Of a stretch of 20,039 nucleotides of DNA, positions 1 to 5,360 are shown one piece after another. Source of the DNA: a virus; the IMG/VR virus record IMGVR_UViG_3300023220_000031, positions 1 to 20,039 of that record; one strand, given 5' to 3'. Every line of letters begins with the position of its first letter. Position 1 is the stretch's first letter. The position numbers and the translations under genes are program-made. The notes under the pieces are model-generated. The model did no database searches. It was not told the origin of the DNA and worked only from the letters and a program-made list of their open reading frames with translations.

Positions 1-496
1 TAATCCGTGTTAATGTCGGACGTGACACGTCATAGTCGCCCATTAGCTTGTCAAATGTCTTGCCGCTATGGTGTAGGGCATACACTTCCTTTTTATCGTC
101 CAATGTAAGCTTAGGAGGTCTTCCACCCTTAGCGCGCCCTGTGCGCTCGCTTAACACGGTATTCTTTCTTTTGTTTTTGGCGTCCATTGCTTGTGTGATG
201 TCGCTATTGACGCAACAATCATATAATTTATCATCGACAACACTGTATAAAAGACCTTGATGAACACAGATACGATCCATTACCCTAAATATTTGTTCAC
301 CGGAACCAAGCACCACTTCATTCATAACAACAATAACTTCATTGCCCCGCGTCATGTCACCATAAACAGCCTCTAAATTGTCATGCACTTGATCACAATG
401 TTTGTTTAAATATTTCAATTGTTCTTTGACAGGACAAACGCCAACGGCGGCTTTATAATAACCTATATAGTGCTTGTTTTCGTCTTTTTTTAACAT
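1..496 (-). CDS. Serine-recombinase-like protein, catalytically degenerate (partial, runs off the window)
   Basis: I translated this by hand from the ATG at 496 on the minus strand, which has AAGGA about 7 nt upstream. The 165 visible residues follow the plan of a small resolvase/invertase. There is an N-terminal GYYKAAVG strand (residues 12-19), a middle part EVVLGSGEQIFRVMDRI resembling the 'RLDRLGRS..LIETVEEL' segment of resolvases, then the hinge SERTGRAKGGRPPKLTLDD and a C-terminal Hin-like helix-turn-helix (KTFDKLMGDYDVSRPTLTRI). Active enzymes of the family have a YARVST motif with a catalytic serine; here it reads YYKAAV, so the serine position is alanine (A17). The conserved arginines of RLDRLGR are also absent. 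It probably binds DNA but cannot recombine it, so I infer a regulator. The C-terminus lies outside the window. An alternative is a decayed recombinase, but the frame is open and has a good ribosome site. Confidence 0.75.
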   Translation of the reverse strand, partial: MLKKDENKHYIGYYKAAVGVCPVKEQLKYLNKHCDQVHDNLEAVYGDMTRGNEVIVVMNEVVLGSGEQIFRVMDRICVHQGLLYSVVDDKLYDCCVNSDITQAMDAKNKRKNTVLSERTGRAKGGRPPKLTLDDKKEVYALHHSGKTFDKLMGDYDVSRPTLTRI

Positions 497-511
497 TTCA
501 TATCCTTTTAG

Positions 512-560
512 GTATTGACTTATGATTTAAGTTATGACATGTTGAGGAATAAGTCAATAC
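512..560. promoter_or_regulatory. 11-bp perfect inverted repeat in a divergent control region
   Basis: The arms GTATTGACTTA (512-522) and TAAGTCAATAC (550-560) are exact reverse complements separated by 27 bp. They lie between the leftward recombinase-like gene and the rightward gene at 611. Each arm contains a TTGACT hexamer. The right arm supplies the -35 of the proposed leftward promoter and lies within the spacer of the proposed rightward promoter. The left arm sits near the leftward transcription start. This fits an operator for a dimeric regulator, perhaps the neighbouring recombinase-like protein. The palindrome is seen directly; the binding partner is inferred. Confidence 0.6.
529..557 (-). 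promoter_or_regulatory. Candidate leftward promoter for the recombinase-like gene
   Basis: On the minus strand TTGACT (557-552) is followed after 17 nt by TAACTT (534-529). The -35 matches 5 of 6 consensus bases and the -10 is weak. The expected start lies about 26 nt upstream of the ATG at 496, which leaves room for the AAGGA ribosome site. Confidence 0.45.
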
Positions 561-570
561 TAATTATGAA
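542..570 (+). promoter_or_regulatory. Candidate rightward promoter for the gene at 611
   Basis: TTGAGG (542-547) and TATGAA (565-570) are spaced 17 bp apart, each 4 of 6 matches. The expected start is about 577, upstream of the ATG at 611. The right arm of the inverted repeat lies in the spacer. This is a modest match. Confidence 0.35.
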
Positions 571-610
571 ATTACTTTACGCCCATCTTAATTGGGCAGG
601 GATAAAAACA

Positions 611-1048
611 ATGGAAGCCACAACAAGAATAATAGATGTTCCTGATATACCTACTGAATTTCGTTGCAATGTTGCTAATGAGATTGTTTTAGGTGCTGAA
701 TATCATTTTGGTCATAGAGATAAAAAACCTTATGAATATGTTATTGATGAATTAACTCATAATATAGCTAACGTATTGAGAGATAAGAAGATGTACACCC
801 TCACAAGTCGTGTTGGATATACAAGAATGGAAGTGGTATTAATGGTTGGTGAAGATGCAAAAGACGCCGCCATAATGAGACAGTTAAAACAGGAAATTAG
901 ATATTTAATAAAGTCTCGAAATGTAGTGGCGCGACATACAACTGCGGGGCAGACCAGAGAAGCTATTGCGGTGCGTGATGTACTAACAAATATCATACGT
1001 GAAATGGATAGTAATATTCATTCGCTTGAAGCAACAATTAAAACGTAA
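611..1048 (+). CDS. Phage protein of unknown function, 145 aa
   Basis: I chose the ATG at 611, preceded by GCAGGGA, over the longer reading from a TTG at 515. The TTG lies inside the palindrome and has no ribosome site. The protein (MEATTRIIDVPDIPTEFRCN...) is soluble and mixed alpha/beta, with a helical C-terminal third (residues about 85-140) rich in charged residues that could pair in a coiled coil. I see no signal peptide, membrane segment or metal motif. It stands alone, divergent from the recombinase-like gene and convergent with the recombination operon that ends at 1130. This suggests an independently regulated accessory gene controlled from the palindrome at 512-560. I do not recognise the family. 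Confidence 0.75.
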   Translation: MEATTRIIDVPDIPTEFRCNVANEIVLGAEYHFGHRDKKPYEYVIDELTHNIANVLRDKKMYTLTSRVGYTRMEVVLMVGEDAKDAAIMRQLKQEIRYLIKSRNVVARHTTAGQTREAIAVRDVLTNIIREMDSNIHSLEATIKT

Positions 1049-1058
1049 CTAAACGCCC

Positions 1059-1098
1059 ATAAAAATAGCGGGACTGGCCGTTTTAAAACCAGTCCCGC
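1059..1098 (-). terminator. Rho-independent terminator of the leftward recombination operon
   Basis: A perfect 10-bp stem, GCGGGACTGG (1068-1077) with CCAGTCCCGC (1089-1098), encloses an 11-nt loop. Read on the minus strand it is followed by TATTTTTAT (1067-1059). The other side has no T-tract, so it mainly serves the leftward operon ending at 1130, though the stem may also slow rightward transcription from 611-1048. Confidence 0.8.
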
Positions 1099-1129
1099 AT
1101 CTCACAATAGGGTATAGGGCTATAACCTA

Positions 1130-1447
1130 CTATGAGTATTCCTCTAAAATCCTCAAGCCCACATCATGTAAATTAATCCCGTATCTCGCGTAGAATAAAT
1201 CATGCGAGCCTAGCCCATGATAACCTATCGGCCCCTGGTGATGCTCTGGACATAACGGAGTAACATGCCAGTGGCTTTTGCTTATGCGCTGGTTGCCGTT
1301 GGATATTATATGGTGTATGGAAGCGTCCTTTTGGCATACCAAGCAGGTCATAGCCCTTACATAGTCGTGGAAACGCTTCTGTGCGGCGTTTGGCGTAGGA
1401 TTATATTTTTCTTTTATCCTGCCGTGGTTAGGGGCTTTGGGTCGCAT
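1130..1447 (-). CDS. HNH-type nuclease resembling the P1 Ref RecA-dependent nuclease family
   Basis: The 105-aa protein has a basic N-terminus, then CLVC (C35, C38), SIHHIIS (H45, H46), TPLCPEHH (C66, H69, H70) and IGYHGLG (H77). This spacing of paired cysteines, a double histidine and a C..HH block followed by a histidine in a G.HG.G context is what I recall for Ref-like recombination-enhancement nucleases, which cut single-stranded DNA at RecA-made displacement loops. The start ATG has a GGATG-like site. The gene overlaps the upstream LexA-domain gene by 34 bp and is last in the leftward operon, just before the terminator. Its neighbours (NinB, Rad52-like) support a recombination role. The nuclease fold is fairly sure; the RecA dependence is inferred from the family. 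Confidence 0.7.
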   Translation of the reverse strand: MRPKAPNHGRIKEKYNPTPNAAQKRFHDYVRAMTCLVCQKDASIHHIISNGNQRISKSHWHVTPLCPEHHQGPIGYHGLGSHDLFYARYGINLHDVGLRILEEYS

Positions 1448-1740
1448 TTGTCATCCAATATAAATTCGGGCGTTTTAAAGAATACCCACACGCCATTTTC
1501 AGCTCGTATTTGTTGGTGATGGACTGCTTGTGCCGGTAAACTGATTAATTCGATTGTTCTTGCGTGTCCCGGTATGTGGCGGATCATTCCTTGTTCAACA
1601 AGACACTTGACCATACGGTGAATACCAGACTTCGAACGCAATTTCATATATTCCATCATTTCCTGATAGCTTGGCGAATATTCGTTTATACGGATAGACA
1701 TCCGAATATAGTCCAAAAGTATTTTTTGCTGTCGGGTCAT
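1414..1740 (-). CDS. LexA-type winged-helix DNA-binding protein without peptidase domain
   Basis: I chose the ATG at 1740 (MTRQQKILLDYIRMSI...), which has AGAGGTG 6 nt upstream and overlaps the stop of the preceding gene as ATGA. A longer reading from a GTG at 1749 would start within the ribosome site. Residues 1-65 match the LexA N-terminal domain: helix QQKILLDYI, then SPSYQEMMEYMKLRSKSGIHRMVKCLVEQGMIRHIPGHARTIEL. The remaining 43 residues contain no S24 peptidase Ser/Lys dyad and no Ala-Gly cleavage site in context. Self-cleavage is therefore not expected. It could repress phage or host SOS-type promoters, or act as an operon autoregulator; the targets are unknown. Confidence 0.8.
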   Translation of the reverse strand: MTRQQKILLDYIRMSIRINEYSPSYQEMMEYMKLRSKSGIHRMVKCLVEQGMIRHIPGHARTIELISLPAQAVHHQQIRAENGVWVFFKTPEFILDDKCDPKPLTTAG

Positions 1741-2024
1741 GAAAAGCACCTCTTGAAAACAATCTCGTTATTGCCCCATTCGTTTTCGCGGCGTTCTCCG
1801 GTGTCTTCAATAAGCTTTTGTTGCAGCAATTCCGTTGTGCGTGGCCGTGAACTTAATATCGACATGCCGACACGTTTAGCAACTTCGCTTGCGGTGCTTG
1901 GAATTGTGTATCCATCATAAACCATCCGCCTCATGCGCGGAAGTTCTGGAATTAGTTTCATCGCGGCTTCTCTTGACGTATCGGTTTTGCCTAGTGCTGG
2001 CATGTAGTCGAATAAATCAGTCAT
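1737..2024 (-). CDS. Winged-helix phage protein
   Basis: The 95-aa protein has the pattern I associate with a common phage family: a TDTSREAA segment near residue 15, a middle winged helix (STASEVAKRVGMSILSSRPRTTELLQQKLIEDTGERR), and a final strand ending ...NEIVFKR. The layout suggests a small MarR/ArsR-like winged helix. A strong AGGAG ribosome site lies upstream (AATAGGAGAAAGAC before the ATG). It sits between NinB and the LexA-domain gene, with a 4-bp overlap with the latter. It is probably an accessory DNA-binding protein of the recombination operon; its target is not visible. Confidence 0.7.
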   Translation of the reverse strand: MTDLFDYMPALGKTDTSREAAMKLIPELPRMRRMVYDGYTIPSTASEVAKRVGMSILSSRPRTTELLQQKLIEDTGERRENEWGNNEIVFKRCFS

Positions 2025-2033
2025 GTCTTTCTC

Positions 2034-2435
2034 CTATTGATTAAGGTGAATATCTTCTGCGCGATTAGGCCATTCCACTTTGAAATTAGCCTCCAACTCT
2101 AACCAGTAATAACACTTTTCCAGATACGCGCTGAATTTGTCAGGCTCTAGCAATTTGGCGCATTTAATGAAAGTTGCGGTGCCGTTGATATTGCGTTCCA
2201 CTATCGGGCAAAGCTCATCTTCAAAGTGTTTATAAATAATTTCTTTCGGGTTGCCTGTCTCGTCACCGTATTGCTGACACCAAACCCACAAGAGCGCGTT
2301 CTGATCTAATGACCGCTTTTTCTTTACCGGCTCTAAAACAACCTTCATATCCTTTGGCATTTTCTCAACATTGAGACTAGCTAGTTTTGCAACGGCATCA
2401 TTTAGATCGTCTCTGTTGTTTTTACGTATAATCAT
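2034..2435 (-). CDS. ninB: NinB/Orf-family recombination mediator
   Basis: The 133-aa protein carries the NinB hallmark KKKRSLDQNALLWVWCQQYG (residues about 38-57) followed by an acidic helix and KFSAYLEKCYYWLELEANF. Lambda NinB (Orf) binds single-stranded DNA and SSB and substitutes for RecFOR in loading recombinase. The length matches the family. Its ATG overlaps the end of the Rad52-like gene by 4 bp (ATGA), so the two are translationally coupled, which fits cooperation in strand annealing. The short QNALLW block and gene order carry most of the weight. Confidence 0.85.
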   Translation of the reverse strand: MIIRKNNRDDLNDAVAKLASLNVEKMPKDMKVVLEPVKKKRSLDQNALLWVWCQQYGDETGNPKEIIYKHFEDELCPIVERNINGTATFIKCAKLLEPDKFSAYLEKCYYWLELEANFKVEWPNRAEDIHLNQ

Positions 2436-3229
2436 TGGAGTGGATTAACGAAATCCTTCTCCTGCTGTTCATACATATCTTTATCACTTTGAAGGCGCTT
2501 TTTGTGATCCGTAATTTGATCGTTGTAAGTTTTGGTTTGTTCCTCGCTTTGGCACTCTGTCATATATTCAGGCCATTCTTTAGTTATTTTATTCAGAGGT
2601 TCTTTATAGTCTATCTTGACCTGTTTAAATTCCTCCAATGAGGTTGTCGACAGTATTGCAGAAAGAAATGGACGAATGTTTTTATCAAGGTTGTGACTGC
2701 CTTTTGGTTTCTTTGGGGCTGTCATTTCGTCGCCCTCATCATCTGCGTGAAGATCGCCTTTGTGCCATAGGTCAAGAGCAGCACCAAAGCGCATCGCGGC
2801 ATTTCTGAGCGCATCGCCTATAACTTCTTTTTCACGGCTTCCTATGTCTTTCCATTCCGAACCTGCCGCGTGACCATAGCCATACCGTGTTACGTCCAAA
2901 ACTGTTAGCTCAATCCACAAACCGCCTGATTGGTCGAAGGCTGGCAAACCAAGATCAGTAAATGCCACTGGCTTCCATGTCCATTTAGGATCACAGTCTA
3001 GCAATTTATCAGTAAGCGCAGCATGTCCGACATAATCTAAATGAATTACATCTTTATGATGATATCCGCCACATACCATACACTTACCGCCCGTTGATTT
3101 GTCTTCTTTATATTTTTTGGTTTGCCATGCTAACGGCTTAGGCAGCTTGCCTATTTGGTTATCGTCAAAGGGTTCGCGCAATAATTCAAGGCCTGTTTTT
3201 TTAGTCTTCTTTTCTTTCTTCTCAGTCAT
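2432..3229 (-). CDS. Rad52-like single-strand annealing protein
   Basis: The 265-aa protein has a Lys-rich start, then LREPFDDNQIGKLPKPL, a zinc-knuckle-like CMVCGGYHH (C50, C53, H57, H58), and the core HLDYVGHAALTDKLLDCDPKWTW...GLWIELTVLDVTRYGYG...EVIGDALRNAAMRFGAALDLWHK. I recognise this core from phage proteins assigned to the Rad52 fold, which anneal complementary single strands. The C-terminal third is charged and helical and probably contacts SSB or partners. It has an AAGGA ribosome site, is coupled to NinB downstream, and shares the region with RusA and a Ref-like nuclease. The family assignment is from memory of the motif, not from a search. Confidence 0.75.
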   Translation of the reverse strand: MTEKKEKKTKKTGLELLREPFDDNQIGKLPKPLAWQTKKYKEDKSTGGKCMVCGGYHHKDVIHLDYVGHAALTDKLLDCDPKWTWKPVAFTDLGLPAFDQSGGLWIELTVLDVTRYGYGHAAGSEWKDIGSREKEVIGDALRNAAMRFGAALDLWHKGDLHADDEGDEMTAPKKPKGSHNLDKNIRPFLSAILSTTSLEEFKQVKIDYKEPLNKITKEWPEYMTECQSEEQTKTYNDQITDHKKRLQSDKDMYEQQEKDFVNPLQ

Positions 3230-3238
3230 ATTCTTTCC

Positions 3239-3403
3239 TTAACACTTTACAAATAATAGGGCGATTGGGAAGGCAAGGCAAAATCCGCTTACCGACCATA
3301 TAAAATTGTTTATAATTTTGTCCACGTCCGGCGAACGATATTTTCTTTTTTCGAACTTGGCGATAGCGCGGTCAATTTCCTGTTTGATTGGATGGTCTTT
3401 CAT
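3239..3403 (-). CDS. Small C-terminally anchored membrane protein, 54 aa
   Basis: I chose the ATG at 3403 (MKDHPIKQEIDRAI), preceded by GGAGGAAGTACA, over an ATG ten codons upstream that lacks such a site. The ATG overlaps the stop of the preceding gene as ATGA. The first 35 residues are charged and helical. Residues about 36-54 (NFIWSVSGFCLAFPIALLFVKC) form one hydrophobic span ending the protein, so it should be tail-anchored with its charged part in the cytoplasm. The function is unknown. Superinfection exclusion or membrane tethering of the recombination apparatus are guesses only. Confidence 0.7.
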   Translation of the reverse strand: MKDHPIKQEIDRAIAKFEKRKYRSPDVDKIINNFIWSVSGFCLAFPIALLFVKC

Positions 3404-3762
3404 TGTACTTCCTCCGTATATAAAGCATCGCAATGAATTAGACCTTTAAATTCACACTTAATGTCTGCAATGATATTATTCATGTGGATATCTTCCGTCA
3501 TATGAATCGGGAACTGAGGATTGTCAAAATCATCGCCACTGTCTCGTTTTATTTCCGCTTCAATTCTGGCGTTAACTATTAATTTACCCTCTTCAATCAT
3601 GATCCAGTTAACTTCAAAACCTTCAAATTCGTAGCCGTCATCATCATAAATATCAATGACAAATTCACGCTCTATATCTTCTGCATGAAACTTTTGGTCT
3701 GTGTGTGGCATAATTGTTAATTCACAATCGGCAATTATTTTTACTGTTGTTTGATAATCCAT
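3400..3762 (-). CDS. Acidic phage protein of unknown function, 120 aa
   Basis: The start is the ATG at 3762 (MDYQTTVKIIADCELT), preceded by AGGAGAGAAGAAA. Longer readings run into the promoter. The protein is strongly acidic (blocks such as DIYDDDGYEFEGFEVNW and EIKRDSGDDFDNP), with alternating strand-like segments and no membrane span. It is the first gene of the leftward operon. Acidic early phage proteins sometimes mimic DNA or bind host regulators, but nothing here proves that. I do not recognise the family. Confidence 0.75.
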   Translation of the reverse strand: MDYQTTVKIIADCELTIMPHTDQKFHAEDIEREFVIDIYDDDGYEFEGFEVNWIMIEEGKLIVNARIEAEIKRDSGDDFDNPQFPIHMTEDIHMNNIIADIKCEFKGLIHCDALYTEEVQ

Positions 3763-3780
3763 TTTCTTCTCTCCTAATAT

Positions 3781-3863
3781 TGAACAGCATACACTCATAA
3801 AAATATATGTCAACCCATCTTTTGCGCTTTTTATGAACATATACTCTTGACTTTGTGTTCATA
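3781..3863. promoter_or_regulatory. TGAACA/TGTTCA operator boxes between divergent promoters
   Basis: TATGAACA (3832-3839) and TGTTCATA (3856-3863) form an exact 8-bp inverted repeat centred on the rightward -35. A further TGAACA (3781-3786) abuts the leftward -10. One protein bound to these boxes could control both operons. The ribbon-helix-helix candidate encoded immediately downstream is an obvious suspect, but that is inference. Confidence 0.55.
3786..3813 (-). promoter_or_regulatory. Leftward promoter of the recombination operon
   Basis: On the minus strand a perfect TTGACA (3813-3808) is followed after 16 nt by TATGCT (3791-3786). The expected start lies just downstream, with the AGGAGAGAAGA ribosome site of the first gene close behind. 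The -10 end touches a TGAACA box (3781-3786). Confidence 0.7.
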
Positions 3864-3874
3864 TAGTTTATAAA
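3847..3874 (+). promoter_or_regulatory. Rightward early promoter
   Basis: TTGACT (3847-3852) and TATAAA (3869-3874) are spaced 16 bp apart, each 5 of 6 matches. The expected start near 3881 lies upstream of the gene at 3904. The -35 is flanked by the TATGAACA/TGTTCATA inverted repeat, so repression by steric block is likely. Confidence 0.7.
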
Positions 3875-3903
3875 GGAGTTATTAATTAATTTAAGGATTT
3901 CAA

Positions 3904-4044
3904 ATGTCAAACAAAGAACACGTACATCTAACGCTAAGACCTGGCTATCGATCTAAGCTAAAGAGGCTCGCCGTGAAAGAGGGTGTGAGCGCCGGTAAAA
4001 TTGTGGAAAATCATCTTGATAAGGTGAAAGAAGACAAGGAATGA
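3904..4044 (+). CDS. Ribbon-helix-helix candidate regulator, 46 aa
   Basis: This short gene was read directly: MSNKEHVHLTLRPGYRSKLK and on to ...EDKE. It has AAGGAT 6 nt upstream. The layout is that of Arc/CopG-type proteins: one amphipathic strand (HVHLTLR) near the N-terminus, a first helix (GYRSKLKRLAVKEG), a turn (VSAG) and a second helix (KIVENHLDKVKEDKE). Such proteins dimerise through the strand and insert it into the major groove. It is the first gene of the rightward operon, directly behind the divergent promoters with their repeated TGAACA boxes. This fits an autoregulator, and it couples to RusA by an ATGA overlap. The fold is a pattern-based guess. Confidence 0.65.
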   Translation: MSNKEHVHLTLRPGYRSKLKRLAVKEGVSAGKIVENHLDKVKEDKE

Positions 4045-4406
4045 ATAGCTGGTCAATTACATTACCGTTTCCGCCTTCAACGAACAACTTGCATAGAAAC
4101 GTGAAGGTTAATGTAAGGCCTAAGTCAAAGGTTTACACCAAATGGATTAAAAATTCAGACGCCCTTGCATTGGCACAAAAGCCATTTTGCATCTTCGATA
4201 ACAGGGTAGATATTATAGTTTATATAAATGGCGGTACTGACCATTACGATTGCGATAATTTTCTGAAAGCCCCGATAGATTACATAGTAAATCTCGGTGT
4301 TATCAAAGACGATAAAAAGCCTCATGTAAAAAGCGCCAAGGCGGAATGGAACGATGATATTCCAAAAGGTAGCTGCATGATATTTGTAGAAGAATGTTTA
4401 ACATAG
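4041..4406 (+). CDS. rusA: RusA-family Holliday junction resolvase
   Basis: The 121-aa protein begins SITLPFPPSTNN, the usual RusA opening, and carries HYDCDNFLKAPIDYIVNLGVIKDD. The acidic residues D70, D72 and D91 and lysine K76 fall at the same positions as the essential residues I recall for E. coli RusA, so it should be active. It resolves four-way junctions by paired nicks, with magnesium and as a dimer. Its ATG overlaps the stop of the small regulator (ATGA). Together with NinB, the Rad52-like protein and the Ref-like nuclease it completes a phage recombination set, although here it is in the opposite operon. Confidence 0.93.
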   Translation: MNSWSITLPFPPSTNNLHRNVKVNVRPKSKVYTKWIKNSDALALAQKPFCIFDNRVDIIVYINGGTDHYDCDNFLKAPIDYIVNLGVIKDDKKPHVKSAKAEWNDDIPKGSCMIFVEECLT

Positions 4407-4416
4407 GAGAGAGAAG

Positions 4417-4638
4417 ATGAAAATCAAACAAATAACAAGCCAACACAGAAGAGATTTTAGTGCCATATATGAGTGCGAACATTGCGGCCACGAAACCAAA
4501 GAGCAGGGAGGCGGATATGACGGTGCCTTTTATCATAACAATGTCATTCCTAAAATGCAATGTCCTGAATGTGAAAAAACAGCCAGCGACGATTACCGGC
4601 CTCTTACTACGAAGTATCCTGATGGCATGGTTGTTTAA
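4417..4638 (+). CDS. Small zinc-ribbon phage protein, 73 aa
   Basis: Two CxxC knuckles, YECEHCGHE (C20, C23) and MQCPECEK (C49, C52), are separated by a 25-residue loop containing YDGAFYHNNVIP. This pattern is common in small phage proteins of unknown role and should bind one zinc ion. The ribosome site AGGAGAGAGAAG directly abuts the ATG. The gene lies just behind RusA, within the early rightward operon and before a hairpin at 4677-4706. Nucleic-acid binding or a protein-protein role is plausible; no enzyme motif is visible. Confidence 0.75.
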   Translation: MKIKQITSQHRRDFSAIYECEHCGHETKEQGGGYDGAFYHNNVIPKMQCPECEKTASDDYRPLTTKYPDGMVV

Positions 4639-4676
4639 AGTTCCCCAACGGTCGTTACACATAGCGACCAAAACTC

Positions 4677-4706
4677 AGGCGGGGGTTGTTACAGCTTCCC
4701 CCGCCT
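4677..4706 (+). terminator. GC-rich hairpin, partial terminator or attenuator
   Basis: A perfect 9-bp stem, AGGCGGGGG (4677-4685) with CCCCCGCCT (4698-4706), has a 12-nt loop and is followed by ATATTTG. A weaker 5-bp hairpin (GGTCG 4650-4654, CGACC 4665-4669) precedes it. The trailing run is short of T, and genes continue in the same direction, so it probably reduces rather than ends transcription, or protects the upstream message from 3' decay. Confidence 0.55.
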
Positions 4707-4725
4707 ATATTTGTAAGGAAATATA

Positions 4726-4857
4726 ATGGAAAAGCACGATGAACACTGGCAAGAAGAAGACCCGCTAAACCCCGCTATAGGCGTTTTCGGTTGGTCAGCA
4801 ATAATGGCTATTTGTTGGATGATAGTTTATTTAATTTATAGGGCGGTGGCGTCATGA
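4726..4857 (+). CDS. Small single-span membrane protein, 43 aa
   Basis: This gene was read directly: MEKHDEHWQEEDPLNPAIGV, followed by a hydrophobic span (about residues 18-40, FGWSAIMAICWMIVYLIY) and RAVAS. AAGGA lies 7 nt upstream, and the stop overlaps the next ATG (ATGA). The acidic N-terminus and the arginine after the span suggest the N-terminus is outside and the C-terminus in the cytoplasm. The function is unknown. It lies in the early region away from the endolysin, so a lysis role is less likely than host interaction. Confidence 0.7.
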   Translation: MEKHDEHWQEEDPLNPAIGVFGWSAIMAICWMIVYLIYRAVAS

Positions 4858-5351
4858 TACCCCGTAAAGAAATCATATTTGCAATGGGAAGTGGCGACAT
4901 AAGCGACAGGGCGTTATTTCACATGTTATCAAAATATGTAACGGTTTGCATGACCGAAATTGAAGACATTATCAAACACGGCATTAAAGGCTGGTTACGT
5001 CCTTATGTGGCTTTTGTGCTGAGAATTAAGGATCATATACCAAAGGGTTTTAACCCGCCATTAAAGGTGATTAAGTTCAAGGTCAAAGACTTGCCCCGTC
5101 AGTTGACGTTTGACCATTTAACAAGGCCAGGTGTAAAGGGTCAAGCCCATCATTGGTCAAAGGAGCAACGCAAGAAAAACGACCGTACCTTATGGGCCGA
5201 TAAGGAAATTGGAAGGGCAGTAAGATTGCGAGAATCTGGCCTGACATATAAAGAGATTGGCGACAAAATAAACCGCACCAGAGTATGTGTTACCGGACTG
5301 TTTCGCCGAATAGCTGCCAGAGCGCGCAAAGCAGAACTTAAGGACATATAG
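4854..5351 (+). CDS. DNA-binding protein with GcrA-like C-terminal helix-turn-helix
   Basis: The 165-aa protein has an N-terminal half of unknown fold with hydrophobic stretches (residues 20-60). It ends in a basic C-terminal domain: LWADKEIGRAVRLRESGLTYKEIGDKINRTRVCVTGLFRRI, starting at W114. The W..E......L.E.GL.Y.EI...I..TR..V.G..RR pattern resembles the DNA-binding part of GcrA, the alphaproteobacterial cell-cycle regulator that works on methylated promoters, and also generic HTH_38-type domains. A phage copy could redirect host transcription or regulate phage genes. It couples to the upstream membrane protein by ATGA. The HTH is well supported; the GcrA relation is weak. Confidence 0.65.
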   Translation: MIPRKEIIFAMGSGDISDRALFHMLSKYVTVCMTEIEDIIKHGIKGWLRPYVAFVLRIKDHIPKGFNPPLKVIKFKVKDLPRQLTFDHLTRPGVKGQAHHWSKEQRKKNDRTLWADKEIGRAVRLRESGLTYKEIGDKINRTRVCVTGLFRRIAARARKAELKDI

Positions 5352-5360
5352 GAGAGAAGA

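Noticed and set aside
48-260. Rightward 70-aa frame opposite the recombinase-like gene
   Set aside because: It is the antisense shadow of a convincing gene and has no ribosome site or recognisable protein features.
515-543. Rightward TTGACT (515-520) as -35
   Set aside because: The 17-bp spacing lands on CATGTT, which is a poor -10. TTGAGG/TATGAA further on is a better, though modest, match.
515-610. TTG extension of the gene at 611
   Set aside because: The TTG lies inside the palindrome, has no ribosome site, and would put the start within the control region. The ATG at 611 has GCAGGGA.
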